Shown piece after piece: positions 54,162 to 62,077 of a stretch of DNA of 64,000 nucleotides. The DNA is from CAXXOK01 sp963666755 (GTDB lineage: Bacteria; Bacillota; Clostridia; Christensenellales; Aristaeellaceae), in contig CAXXGW010000008.1 of assembly GCA_963666755.2 (NCBI GenBank), positions 259,767 through 323,766 on the forward strand, given 5' to 3'. The translations under genes and the position numbers were made by a program. Each line of letters opens with the position of its first letter. The first letter of the stretch is position 1. The notes under the pieces were generated by a model. The model worked only from the letters and a program-made list of their open reading frames with translations, was not told the DNA's origin and searched no databases.

Positions 54162-55847
54162 ATGAAGAAGTTCAGCGACATCCCCCTCATGTTCAAGGTG
54201 GTCCTGTCCCCGTTGACCGCCATCATCGCCCTGGTGGCGGTGGCGATCCTGGGGCTGGTCAACGCCTCGGGCACGGAAACCCGGCTCAACACCCTCAACG
54301 ACGTGGTGTTCGCCGAGGTGCAGCAGGGGCTGGAGCTGAAGGATTCCATCGCGCTGTTCCACGCCCACCTGTTCGCCCTGATTTCCGCCGGGGCCAACGA
54401 GAACGACAAGAAGAAGCTTGAGCGCGACACCCTCGCCCTCAAGGACAAGCAGAAGGTGCTCGAGACCGCCCTGACCGCCGCCATGGCTACCAAAACCGCC
54501 ATGGCCTCGGTCCCCGAGATGCCCAAGCTGTTCAAGGCCTATCAGGACGCCGCCACGGTCGCCATCGACATCGGCTCGACCGACGCCACTTACGGCGTCA
54601 TCATGGTGGGCGACGCCGACACCCATTTCTGGAAGCTGCGCAAGGCGCTGGACACCCTGAATTCGGCGCTGGAAACCGAACGCAACACCGTGGTCACCGC
54701 GCTGCGCGAACAGGGCAAGGCCTCAAGCCGCCAGCAGATCATCGTCGCCGTGCTGGTGTCGCTGGCGTCGATCCTGGCCGCCGTGATCATCTCGCGCCAG
54801 ATCGCCAGCCCCATTTCCGGCCTGACCCGCACCATGACCGTACTGGCGGGTGGCCAGCTTGACGCGCCAGTGCCCGACACCGACCGCGGCGACGAAGTGG
54901 GCGCCATGGCCCGCGCGCTGGGCACCTTCAAGGACAGCATGGTCGCCGCCCGCGTCCTGGAAGAACAGCAGCACCGCGAGACCACCAACCAACTGGCCCG
55001 CGCCGAAAAGATTTCCGCCCATATCAACGCCTTCCAGCAGCAGCTGGAAAACATGTTGCACGAACTGGGCAATGCCGCCGACGAACTGAACGCCACCTCG
55101 CACGCCATGACCGGCACCGCCGAAGTGACGTCCGCCGCCTCGGCCAAGGCCGCCACCGGCGTCGAACAGACCTCGTGCGCGGTCGAGACCGTGGCCGCCG
55201 CCACCGAAGAGCTGTCCAGCTCGATCAATGAAGTGTCGCAGCAGGTGCGCCTGTCGTCCGACGTGGTCCGCCGCGCCACCACCGAAGTGGCCGAAACCGA
55301 CGGCACCGTCGCCAGCCTGCTGAAGGCGGTCGAACAGATCGGCGAAATGGTGTCCATGATCTTCCAGATCGCCCACCAGACCGACCTGCTGGCGCTGAAC
55401 GCCACCATCGAGGCGGCGCGTGCCGGCGACGCCGGCAAGGGCTTCGCCGTGGTTGCCGCCGAGGTCAAGGCCCTGGCCAACCAGACCTCCAAGGTCACCG
55501 AGAACATCACCAGCCAGATCAACAGCATCAAGACCGCCACCGGCGAGGCGGTCAGCGCCATCCGCGGCATCGGCAAGACCATCGTCGAGGTCAACACCAT
55601 CACCACCGCCGTGGCCGCCGCCGCCGAACAGCAGGCTGTCGCCACCAGCGAGATCACCCGCAGCGCCCAGAGCGCCGCCGTCGGCACCTCGGACGTGGCC
55701 GCCAACATGGCCAGCTTGCGCCATGGCACCGAAGACACGGTCAACGCCGCCGAAATGGTCCGTGTCGCCGCCGAACGGCTGAAGGGGCAGTCGGACGATA
55801 TGCAACGAACAGTTGATGTTTTTGTGGTGAACCTGCGCCGGATCTAG
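54162..55847 (+). CDS. Methyl-accepting chemotaxis protein
   Basis: A 561-residue transducer. Membrane segments at residues 13-34 and 190-211 enclose a helical periplasmic sensor (four-helix-bundle type). A HAMP domain follows (about 212-265), then the signalling domain with tip FQIAHQTDLLALNATIEAARAGDAGKGFAVVAAEV in parts (near 407-441). AAGGG lies 11 bases before the ATG. Downstream of the Cache gene but behind a terminator, so it may have its own promoter. Confidence 0.93.
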   Translation: MKKFSDIPLMFKVVLSPLTAIIALVAVAILGLVNASGTETRLNTLNDVVFAEVQQGLELKDSIALFHAHLFALISAGANENDKKKLERDTLALKDKQKVLETALTAAMATKTAMASVPEMPKLFKAYQDAATVAIDIGSTDATYGVIMVGDADTHFWKLRKALDTLNSALETERNTVVTALREQGKASSRQQIIVAVLVSLASILAAVIISRQIASPISGLTRTMTVLAGGQLDAPVPDTDRGDEVGAMARALGTFKDSMVAARVLEEQQHRETTNQLARAEKISAHINAFQQQLENMLHELGNAADELNATSHAMTGTAEVTSAASAKAATGVEQTSCAVETVAAATEELSSSINEVSQQVRLSSDVVRRATTEVAETDGTVASLLKAVEQIGEMVSMIFQIAHQTDLLALNATIEAARAGDAGKGFAVVAAEVKALANQTSKVTENITSQINSIKTATGEAVSAIRGIGKTIVEVNTITTAVAAAAEQQAVATSEITRSAQSAAVGTSDVAANMASLRHGTEDTVNAAEMVRVAAERLKGQSDDMQRTVDVFVVNLRRI

Positions 55848-55968
55848 GCTCCGGCACGTCGCAGCCCTGCGCCAAAGGGGTATGCGTCACGCCTAAAAGG
55901 CGATTGACGCGCCCGCCGTCACCAGCGATGTATAGACCGTGGCAAGCGGGCAGGGTGAACGGGTGGTC

Positions 55969-56838
55969 ATGGGAATGATGGAAAGCATGGACATGGACGG
56001 GCTGCGGGCATTCGTAGCCATCGTCGACAGCATGAGCTTTTCCCGGGCCGGAGAGACCATCGGCCGTTCCCAATCCGCCATTTCCCTGCGTCTGCGCCGC
56101 CTGGAGCTGTCGCTGGGGGTGTCGCTGCTGGTGCGCCGCCAGGGCCGCATCATCGAACTGACCCCCGAAGGCCAGAAGCTGCTGGGCTATGCCCGGCAGA
56201 TCATCGGCCTGAACGACGCCGCCCTGCGCGACCTGTGCGACCGCCAGGAATCCGTGCGGGTCCGCCTGGGCCTGCCTGCCGATTTCCTGGACATGGGCTT
56301 CGACGAGGCGCTGGCCCATATCCGGCCGCTGGTCGGCGACCTGGCGGTCGAAATCGAGACCGACGTGTCCGACCGCCTGCGCAGCCGGTGCGAGGCCGGG
56401 GACCTGGATCTGGCGTTCTACAAGCAATCGGCGCCGGACGGCGTCGGCAACACCCTGATGAACCTGAAGATGGCCTGGGCGGCATCGCCCAGTTTCACCC
56501 GGCGTGACAGCGGCAGCCTGCCGCTGGTGGCCTTTCCCGAGGGCTGCGTCTATCGCCGCGCCATGCTGAATGCCCTGCGTGAGGCCGGAATTTCCCACCA
56601 GATGGTGTTCACCACCCCCAGCATGGATTCCCTGCGCCGTGCCGTCGGCGACGGCATCGGCGTCACCGCCCTGCCCGCCACCATCCTGCGCCGCGACAAT
56701 GCCCTGTATCCCATGGACGGCTTGCCGCAACTTGAGGATGTGTCACTCGCCATGGCAGTGACTCCGGGCGGCAGCGCCGCCATCCGTCGCATGGCCGATT
56801 CCCTGGGCGACAGCCTGCTGTCCCTGGCCCAGCACTGA
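55969..56838 (+). CDS. LysR family transcriptional regulator
   Basis: A 289-residue regulator. The winged helix-turn-helix is at the N-terminus (FVAIVDSMSFSRAGETIGRSQSAISLRLRRLE, residues 13-44). The effector domain runs from about 90 to 285 (VRLGLPADF, GVGVTALPATIL). ATG at 55969 or 55975. It lies upstream of the dlt-like operon in the same direction, separated by 394 bases, and may regulate that operon; usual LysR targets are divergent, so this is weak. Confidence 0.9.
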   Translation: MGMMESMDMDGLRAFVAIVDSMSFSRAGETIGRSQSAISLRLRRLELSLGVSLLVRRQGRIIELTPEGQKLLGYARQIIGLNDAALRDLCDRQESVRVRLGLPADFLDMGFDEALAHIRPLVGDLAVEIETDVSDRLRSRCEAGDLDLAFYKQSAPDGVGNTLMNLKMAWAASPSFTRRDSGSLPLVAFPEGCVYRRAMLNALREAGISHQMVFTTPSMDSLRRAVGDGIGVTALPATILRRDNALYPMDGLPQLEDVSLAMAVTPGGSAAIRRMADSLGDSLLSLAQH

Positions 56839-56844
56839 CGCACT

Positions 56845-56889
56845 TTTCCTGATCTTTCGGCTCCGATCCCGCATCAGGAAACGTGATGC
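56845..56889. repeat. Two overlapping inverted repeats after the LysR gene
   Basis: TTTCCTGAT (56845-56853) pairs with ATCAGGAAA (56873-56881), and GCATCA (56871-56876) pairs with TGATGC (56884-56889). The two pairings share bases and exclude each other. The remainder of the 56839-57232 gap holds no gene and includes AT-rich sequence from about 56990 to 57100. Confidence 0.45.
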
Positions 56890-57065
56890 GGCCACCCCCT
56901 TTGGGCCACCCACGATCACCCTCAAAAAGAGAATATCCTCCTGAAATCCGATGTCAGAGGGGCATCGGGCTCATATTCACGCCCGAAATAACCCGTTACA
57001 AGTGTATGCAATACATATTCATACGGTTAAAAATTTACATACTTTTGTCTCGATTCCCGTAAATA

Positions 57066-57096
57066 GTGTTTGACTATCGGTTAAACACCCTATACG
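57066..57096 (+). promoter_or_regulatory. Candidate promoter with operator-like repeat for the dlt-like operon
   Basis: TTGACT (57070-57075) and TATACG (57091-57096) are separated by 15 bases, shorter than ideal. GTGTTTGA (57066-57073) and TTAAACAC (57081-57088) form an inverted repeat with one mismatch inside the promoter. Located about 135 bases upstream of the first gene of the operon. Confidence 0.35.
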
Positions 57097-57232
57097 GTTC
57101 GCACATTCGATGGCGCCTCCGCTATGACGAGCGCATTGGAGACTTTACAATGATTCCGAGATTCTCAACCGGCAGCGCTGGCCTGCCCGGGCACGACTTT
57201 TTTCCTTGCCACGTTACGCACCGAGGTGCGCA

Positions 57233-58324
57233 ATGAGCACGCCCTACATCGGCACCCATCCCGCCGGGAAGACCCTGGCCGGGTTCTTCACGGCCGCGCT
57301 GAAGTCGCGGGTGGTGACGGCCAGCGCCGCCGCCGCCGCGTTGGCACTAAGCGTCGCCGCCACTCTGACCATCACCCCCGACTACCTGCGGGACGGCGCC
57401 ACCACGCGCTATTGGCCGCGCGATTCCATCGACGATTACGCCTTCGCCTCGATCGAGGCCAAGCGCTTCGCCGCCACCGCCCAGGGCCGCCCGGCGCTGG
57501 TGCTGGTGGGCACGGCGGCCATGCGCGAAGGCCTGCTGCCGTCCGCCGACATCGCCGCCCTGCTGAAGCAGCGCGTGGGCCGCGACGTGCCGGTGGTCAA
57601 CCTGTCCACCGGCGGCCAGTCACCGCTGGAAGCCGCCGGTCTGGTCTATGAGATCGCACCGCAGGGCAAAGGCACGCTGGTGCTGGCGGTCAGCCCGTCG
57701 CGCATGGCGGCGTCGGGCGGCGAATTGCAGAACCTGCTGGACCACCCGCGTCTGGCCTTCAGCAACGACGGCATCCGCCGCGAGGCCGAAGCGCTGGGCC
57801 TGCGGGTGCCCAAGACCACCGGCATCTACCTGCTGGACAATTTGCAATTCTTCGTCATCCGCGCCCACAGCTTCGCCGCCAATCTGGTGACCGGGCGGGC
57901 GCCGAAGAACGACGTGCAGACCTATATCAGCCGCGGCCACCAGGACACCGATTCCTGGGGCAAGGACACCCAGACCCTGGCCAAGCGTCTGTCGACCTAC
58001 GACAAGAACTTCCCGGCCAACATCGCGCCGTACCGCCGCATCCTGCGCTGGGTCAAGGACAACAACCTGCCGTGGAACGTGGTTCTGCTGGAAATCCCGC
58101 TGAACCCGCGCGCCCTGGCCCAGGCCACCGGTCCCGATTTCTACCCCACCCATGTGGCCAATCTGCGCCGGTTCTGCGCCGAGGAAGGCTGCACCTACGT
58201 CAACAGCAACGTCCGCAACGTGCTGGCCGAGGAACACTTCTACGACTGGTCGCACCTGTCGTCCCGTCAGGGCAAGGAGCTGTTCACCGACGCGTTCCTG
58301 ACCGACATCGCCGGGAAACTGTGA
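57233..58324 (+). CDS. DltD-like SGNH-fold membrane-anchored protein, first gene of dlt-like operon
   Basis: A 363-residue protein with one N-terminal membrane anchor (about residues 33-53, VVTASAAAAALALSVAATLTI) and an extracytoplasmic domain. The C-terminal catalytic pair is kept in FYDWSHLSSRQGKELF (D338, H341), typical of DltD/AlgJ-like SGNH proteins. The nucleophile block, normally G-x-S, reads VGTAAMREG (G93 T94 A95), so the serine is missing. DltD in Gram-positives is required for D-alanine transfer to lipoteichoic acid. GAGGTG precedes the ATG. Its stop overlaps the next ATG by one base (TGATGA region). Confidence 0.75.
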   Translation: MSTPYIGTHPAGKTLAGFFTAALKSRVVTASAAAAALALSVAATLTITPDYLRDGATTRYWPRDSIDDYAFASIEAKRFAATAQGRPALVLVGTAAMREGLLPSADIAALLKQRVGRDVPVVNLSTGGQSPLEAAGLVYEIAPQGKGTLVLAVSPSRMAASGGELQNLLDHPRLAFSNDGIRREAEALGLRVPKTTGIYLLDNLQFFVIRAHSFAANLVTGRAPKNDVQTYISRGHQDTDSWGKDTQTLAKRLSTYDKNFPANIAPYRRILRWVKDNNLPWNVVLLEIPLNPRALAQATGPDFYPTHVANLRRFCAEEGCTYVNSNVRNVLAEEHFYDWSHLSSRQGKELFTDAFLTDIAGKL

Positions 58325-58443
58325 TGAGCACCATGAAGCAAATCGCCGCCGGGCTGGTCCTGGGTTCGGCCGTGTTCTTTGCCGCCGCCGCCATGCTGGC
58401 CCTCAGCTCGGGCGCCGCCATCTTCAAGTACCAGGGGTTCTGA
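58324..58443 (+). CDS. DltX-like microprotein with C-terminal FxYxxF motif
   Basis: A 39-residue protein with one membrane helix (residues 7-28, IAAGLVLGSAVFF and AAAAMLALSS) and the C-terminal end IFKYQGF, that is F34-x-Y36-x-x-F39. In Gram-positive Dlt systems the ~50-residue DltX ends in the same FxYxxF pattern, and its tyrosine carries the acyl group between DltB and DltD. The gene lies exactly where a DltX gene is expected, between the DltD-like and MBOAT genes; it overlaps the former by one base and ends 4 bases before the latter. Too short for routine gene callers. Position, size, topology and C-terminus all agree; no activity is proven. Confidence 0.8.
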   Translation: MSTMKQIAAGLVLGSAVFFAAAAMLALSSGAAIFKYQGF

Positions 58444-58447
58444 TCAC

Positions 58448-59617
58448 ATGTTCCAGTCCCTTGCCTTCTGGGGCATCGTTCCCCTGGTCGCGGGCGCCAA
58501 TCTGCGCCTGACCCCGCAATTGCGCGCCATCGCCCTGGCGGTGCTGTCGCTGGCCCTGATCCTGTACCTGAACCCGGTGGGTGGCGCCTGGCTGGCCGCC
58601 GAGGTGGTGGCCGTCTATCTGATGCTGGCCGCCGCCGCCCGTCTGGAGGGCGCCGCCCGCACCCGCCTGCTGTGGGTGGGCGTCGCTCTGGTGGTGGGCA
58701 ATCTGGTGCTGTTCAAGTACCTGCCGCCCGGCGCCGCCGGTTGGGTGTCGTCGGTGGGCTTTCCGCTGGGCATCAGCTTCCTGTCGTTCCGGCTGATCCA
58801 CGTCCTGGTGGAATGCCAGCGCGGCATGCTGCCCAAGATGACCGCCGCCGAATACTTCCTGTACGCCTTCTTCTTCCCCATCTGGATCGCCGGTCCCATC
58901 GAGCGCGCCGACCGCTTCCTGGCGGGCCGTTCCGACAAGGTCGGCATGGACGACCTGACCATCGGCGCCAACCGCGTGCTGTGGGGTCTGGTCAAGGTGT
59001 TCTTCATCTCCAAGACCGTGCTGCCCGCGCTGTACGCGGCGGGCCAGACCCCGGACGCGGTGGCGGTCGGCGTGGATGGCCTGAGCGTGTTGGACACCTG
59101 GCGCTATCTCGCGGTCACCTACCTGATCCTGTATTGCGATTTCAGCGGCTATTCCGACCTTGCCATCGGCCTGTCGCGGCTGTTCGGCTTCAAGATCGTC
59201 GAGAATTTCGCCTTCCCGTTCCTGGCCACCAACATGTCCGATTACTGGCGCCGCTGGCACATCAGCCTGGCCCAGTGGTGCCAGTCCTATGTCTACATGC
59301 CGGTGCTGGCCCGCACCCGGCGGCCCAACGTCGCGCTGTTCTCGTCCTTCTTCGTGATGGGCGTGTGGCACGCCGCCAGCCCGCACTGGATCCTGTGGGG
59401 CATGTGGCACGCGGTGGGCGTCACCATCTACCGCACTTGGGACCGCTTCCGCCGTCAGCATTTCAAGTCGTGGAAGACCGGTCATTGGGCTTATTCCCTG
59501 GCCGCAGGGGCTCTGACCCTGGCCTGGGTGCTGTGCACCGGCGCCTTCACCAGCCTGCACGGCCTGGCCCCGATCACCACATCGTTCGCCCTGTTGGGCA
59601 AGGCCATCGGCCTCTGA
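58448..59617 (+). CDS. MBOAT acyltransferase, DltB-like
   Basis: A 389-residue polytopic membrane O-acyltransferase. Family landmarks occur in order: GFPLGISFLSFRLIHV, FFPIWIAGPIERADRF, YCDFSGYSDLAIGLSRLFG, FPFLATNMSDYWRRWHISLAQW (H271) and GVWHAASPHWILWGMWHA (H308, H313, H321). H271 and H308 line up with the two conserved histidines of DltB. The enzyme would take an acyl group from the carrier protein on the inner face and pass it through the membrane to the microprotein/DltD-like partner. A GGGG ribosome site lies about 11 bases upstream. Confidence 0.9.
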   Translation: MFQSLAFWGIVPLVAGANLRLTPQLRAIALAVLSLALILYLNPVGGAWLAAEVVAVYLMLAAAARLEGAARTRLLWVGVALVVGNLVLFKYLPPGAAGWVSSVGFPLGISFLSFRLIHVLVECQRGMLPKMTAAEYFLYAFFFPIWIAGPIERADRFLAGRSDKVGMDDLTIGANRVLWGLVKVFFISKTVLPALYAAGQTPDAVAVGVDGLSVLDTWRYLAVTYLILYCDFSGYSDLAIGLSRLFGFKIVENFAFPFLATNMSDYWRRWHISLAQWCQSYVYMPVLARTRRPNVALFSSFFVMGVWHAASPHWILWGMWHAVGVTIYRTWDRFRRQHFKSWKTGHWAYSLAAGALTLAWVLCTGAFTSLHGLAPITTSFALLGKAIGL

Positions 59618-59673
59618 TCCTTCCGCACTTTTCACGTCAATCAGCCCCCGAATTCGACGGAGAACGCACCCCC

Positions 59674-61251
59674 ATGTCTTCTCGCAATCTCTATGAAGTC
59701 CTGGCCGAGACCGCCTCGCTTCACCCCCACGCCCCGGCCATCGAACATGGCGCCACCACCATCACCTATGCCGCCCTGCTGGCCCAGGTGAACGAGTTGC
59801 GCGACAAGCTGCTGGCGCGCGGCGTCAAGCCCGGCGACCGGGTGGCGGTGATGGTTGGCCGCGACACGGTCGAGCCCGCCTTGCTGTTCGCCCTGTCGGC
59901 CTGCCGCGCGGTGTTCGCCTCGCTGAACCGGCTGTGGAAGCCCGCCCAGGTCGCCTATGCCCTGCGTTATCTGCGCCCGACCTTCTTCCTGACCGGCAAG
60001 GGCGTCGCCGCCCAGATGGTGCGCTGCGAGGATTACGTGGCGCCGCCCGGCGGCATCATCGTCCAGGAAGAATTGCTGTCCATCGCGCCGCCCAGCATCC
60101 GCATCACCCCGCCGGTTCCGTCGCCCATGGATCTGGGCGCCATCATCTTCACCTCGGGTTCGTCGGGCCAGCCCAAGGGCGTCATGCATTCCAACGCCAG
60201 CCTGCTGCGCTGGACCGAAAGCACCGTGCGCTACCTGGGCAACCGTCCCGGCGACCGCGTGCTGGCGATCCTGCCGCTGGCCTTCGGCTACGGCCTGAAC
60301 CAGTTGCTGTGCATGGTCCATTGCGGCGGCTGCTACCGCATCTCGCAATCGGTGCTGATGGGCGACGTCATCCGCGAGTTGGCCGCCAACGAAATCACCG
60401 GCCTGGCGGGCATCCCCAATTTCTGGCGCGACTTCACCCGCGCCCTGCCCGACCTGGACGTTTCCGCGTCCGATTTCTCGCTGCGCTATCTGACCAATGC
60501 GGGCGGCCACTGTCCGGCCAGCGTGCTGAGCGAAGTGCGCTCGCAGATCGAGGGCGCCGACCTGTACCTGATGTACGGCACCACCGAGACCCTGCGCTCC
60601 GCTTATCTGCCGCCGCATCTGATCGACGCCAAGATGGGCGCCATCGGCGTGCCGGTCCCCGGCGCCCAGGTGTTACTGCTGAACGCCGAGGGCCAGCCCT
60701 GCCAGCCCGGCGAAGTGGGTGAGATCGTCCATCGCGGCCCCACCGTCGCCCAGGGCTATTTCGGTATCCCGGCCGAACAATCCACCGACCGCTTCCGCCC
60801 GGCTCCCGACTGGCTGCCCGACGTGCGCGAGGGCGAGAAGGTATGCTTCACCGGCGATCTGGCCCGCCAGGACGACGACGGCATCCTGTGGTTCGAAAGC
60901 CGCCGCGACCGCCAGCTCAAGATCAACGGCTTCCGCATCAGCCCGACCGAGATCGAGGACGTCACCAAGCAATTGGACTTCGTCGATGACGTGGTGGCGG
61001 TGTGCGTGAAAAGCGACGACAAGGCCGAGACCATCCATCTGGCCGTGGCCGTGCGCAACGATGCCGAGCCCCCGGCCGAGGACGAGATCACCAAGTTCCT
61101 GCGCTCGCGCGTCGCCAATTACATGGTGCCCGCCAAGGTCCATTACTGGACCGAATCCTTCCCCCGCACCGCCAACGGCAAGACCGATTACGGCACCATC
61201 CAACGCCTGTTGAACGCCCTGGATGCCGAGCCGCTGAAGAAGACCGCCTGA
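59674..61251 (+). CDS. AMP-forming acyl/amino-acid ligase, DltA-like
   Basis: A 525-residue adenylate-forming enzyme of the ANL superfamily. Motifs: FTSGSSGQPKGVMHS (P-loop at residues 160-169), YGTTE (301-305), TGDLARQDDDG, and the C-terminal catalytic lysine K503 in TANGKTDYG. It would activate a carboxylic acid or amino acid and load it on the carrier protein encoded downstream. The substrate cannot be read from sequence; it is not clearly a D-alanine-specific DltA. Starts 56 bases after the MBOAT gene, with GGAG upstream of the ATG. Confidence 0.9.
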   Translation: MSSRNLYEVLAETASLHPHAPAIEHGATTITYAALLAQVNELRDKLLARGVKPGDRVAVMVGRDTVEPALLFALSACRAVFASLNRLWKPAQVAYALRYLRPTFFLTGKGVAAQMVRCEDYVAPPGGIIVQEELLSIAPPSIRITPPVPSPMDLGAIIFTSGSSGQPKGVMHSNASLLRWTESTVRYLGNRPGDRVLAILPLAFGYGLNQLLCMVHCGGCYRISQSVLMGDVIRELAANEITGLAGIPNFWRDFTRALPDLDVSASDFSLRYLTNAGGHCPASVLSEVRSQIEGADLYLMYGTTETLRSAYLPPHLIDAKMGAIGVPVPGAQVLLLNAEGQPCQPGEVGEIVHRGPTVAQGYFGIPAEQSTDRFRPAPDWLPDVREGEKVCFTGDLARQDDDGILWFESRRDRQLKINGFRISPTEIEDVTKQLDFVDDVVAVCVKSDDKAETIHLAVAVRNDAEPPAEDEITKFLRSRVANYMVPAKVHYWTESFPRTANGKTDYGTIQRLLNALDAEPLKKTA

Positions 61252-61285
61252 ATCTTTGAATGTCCCTTCGGAGAAAGAAATCATC

Positions 61286-61537
61286 ATGAGCCTGAACCGC
61301 GACCAACTGATCGACCTGATCCTGGAACTGACCCCCATGCCCGGCCTGGAGCCCGCCGACGTGTCCGCCAGCGAGGAATTGCTGACCGGCGGCCTGATCG
61401 ACAGCTTGGGCCTGATGCAGGTGATCGAAGCCATCGAGAAGAGCCTGGGCAAGAAGGTCCCGGCTGGCGACATCTCCATCGACAATTTCAACTCGCTGAA
61501 CGCCATCGAAAGCCTTCAGGGCAAGCTGGCGGCGTAA
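61286..61537 (+). CDS. Acyl carrier protein, DltC-like
   Basis: An 83-residue carrier protein. The phosphopantetheine serine is S40 in GGLIDSLGLMQVIEAIE. Helical layout and length are normal. It should carry the group activated by the upstream ligase to the MBOAT protein. The ATG at 61286 begins the standard protein; an earlier in-frame start is possible but unsupported. Ends 6 bases before the operon's terminator. Confidence 0.93.
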   Translation: MSLNRDQLIDLILELTPMPGLEPADVSASEELLTGGLIDSLGLMQVIEAIEKSLGKKVPAGDISIDNFNSLNAIESLQGKLAA

Positions 61538-61543
61538 AGCGCG

Positions 61544-61577
61544 ATGGGCGGCGGCACCGGTCGCCGCCCATATTTTC
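61544..61577 (+). terminator. Intrinsic terminator of the dlt-like operon
   Basis: ATGGGCGGCG (61544-61553) and CGCCGCCCAT (61562-61571) form a ten-base perfect stem with an 8-base loop, followed by ATTTTC. It marks the end of the transcript that begins upstream of 57233. Confidence 0.85.
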
Positions 61578-61632
61578 ATCAACGGCAGAAAGTGCTACAA
61601 ACATGGGCAACATTTCAGCCCATGAGGCCGCC

Positions 61633-61866
61633 ATGCCGTTCTTCACCTATCATTGCCAAGGCTGCGACAGCACGTTCGAGACGCTGGTGCGCGGCGACGA
61701 GGTGCCCGCCTGTCCGCAATGCGGCGGCACCGCCCTGGAACGCCAGATGTCCGCCGCCGCCCTGCACGGCAAGACCAAGACGGCCATCGGCTCGGCCCGC
61801 GCCCAGGCGGCACGCGAGGGGCATTTCAGCAATTACAGCAAGGCAGAGATGCGCGGGAAATTATAA
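61633..61866 (+). CDS. FmdB-family zinc ribbon protein
   Basis: A 77-residue protein starting with the FmdB zinc ribbon (FFTYHCQGCDSTFETLV, then PACPQCGG); four cysteines bind zinc. The C-terminal tail is variable and polar. A putative regulatory protein by family description only. ATG at 61633 is preceded by GAGG at five bases and begins as the family does; an ATG at 61603 is in frame but less likely. Confidence 0.88.
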   Translation: MPFFTYHCQGCDSTFETLVRGDEVPACPQCGGTALERQMSAAALHGKTKTAIGSARAQAAREGHFSNYSKAEMRGKL

Positions 61867-61930
61867 GGGGATTCCCGTATCGTGTTTCGCTAGGATGCGA
61901 AGCCCCCTTTCGCATACCATGGATTCCACC

Positions 61931-62077
61931 ATGACCGAGCAAAACGCCCCCCTGAGCCCCGAACAGCAACGCGCCGCCCGCGCCGCCCACCAAAACCTGT
62001 CCTGGATCGCCATGGTGGTGATGGCGGGCATGTGCCTGGCCGCGCTGCTTTACGCCGGTTCCATCAACGTCGGCTGA
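61931..62077 (+). CDS. Small single-pass membrane protein
   Basis: A 48-residue protein: a polar N-terminus (TEQNAPLSPEQQRAARAAHQ) and one membrane helix (WIAMVVMAGMCLAALLYAG). Start at 61931, or 61919 in the same frame. Function unknown. Its 3' end overlaps the convergent gene by 28 bases, so one of the two may be mis-called; the well-formed amphiphilic start and helix favour a real gene. Confidence 0.55.
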   Translation: MTEQNAPLSPEQQRAARAAHQNLSWIAMVVMAGMCLAALLYAGSINVG

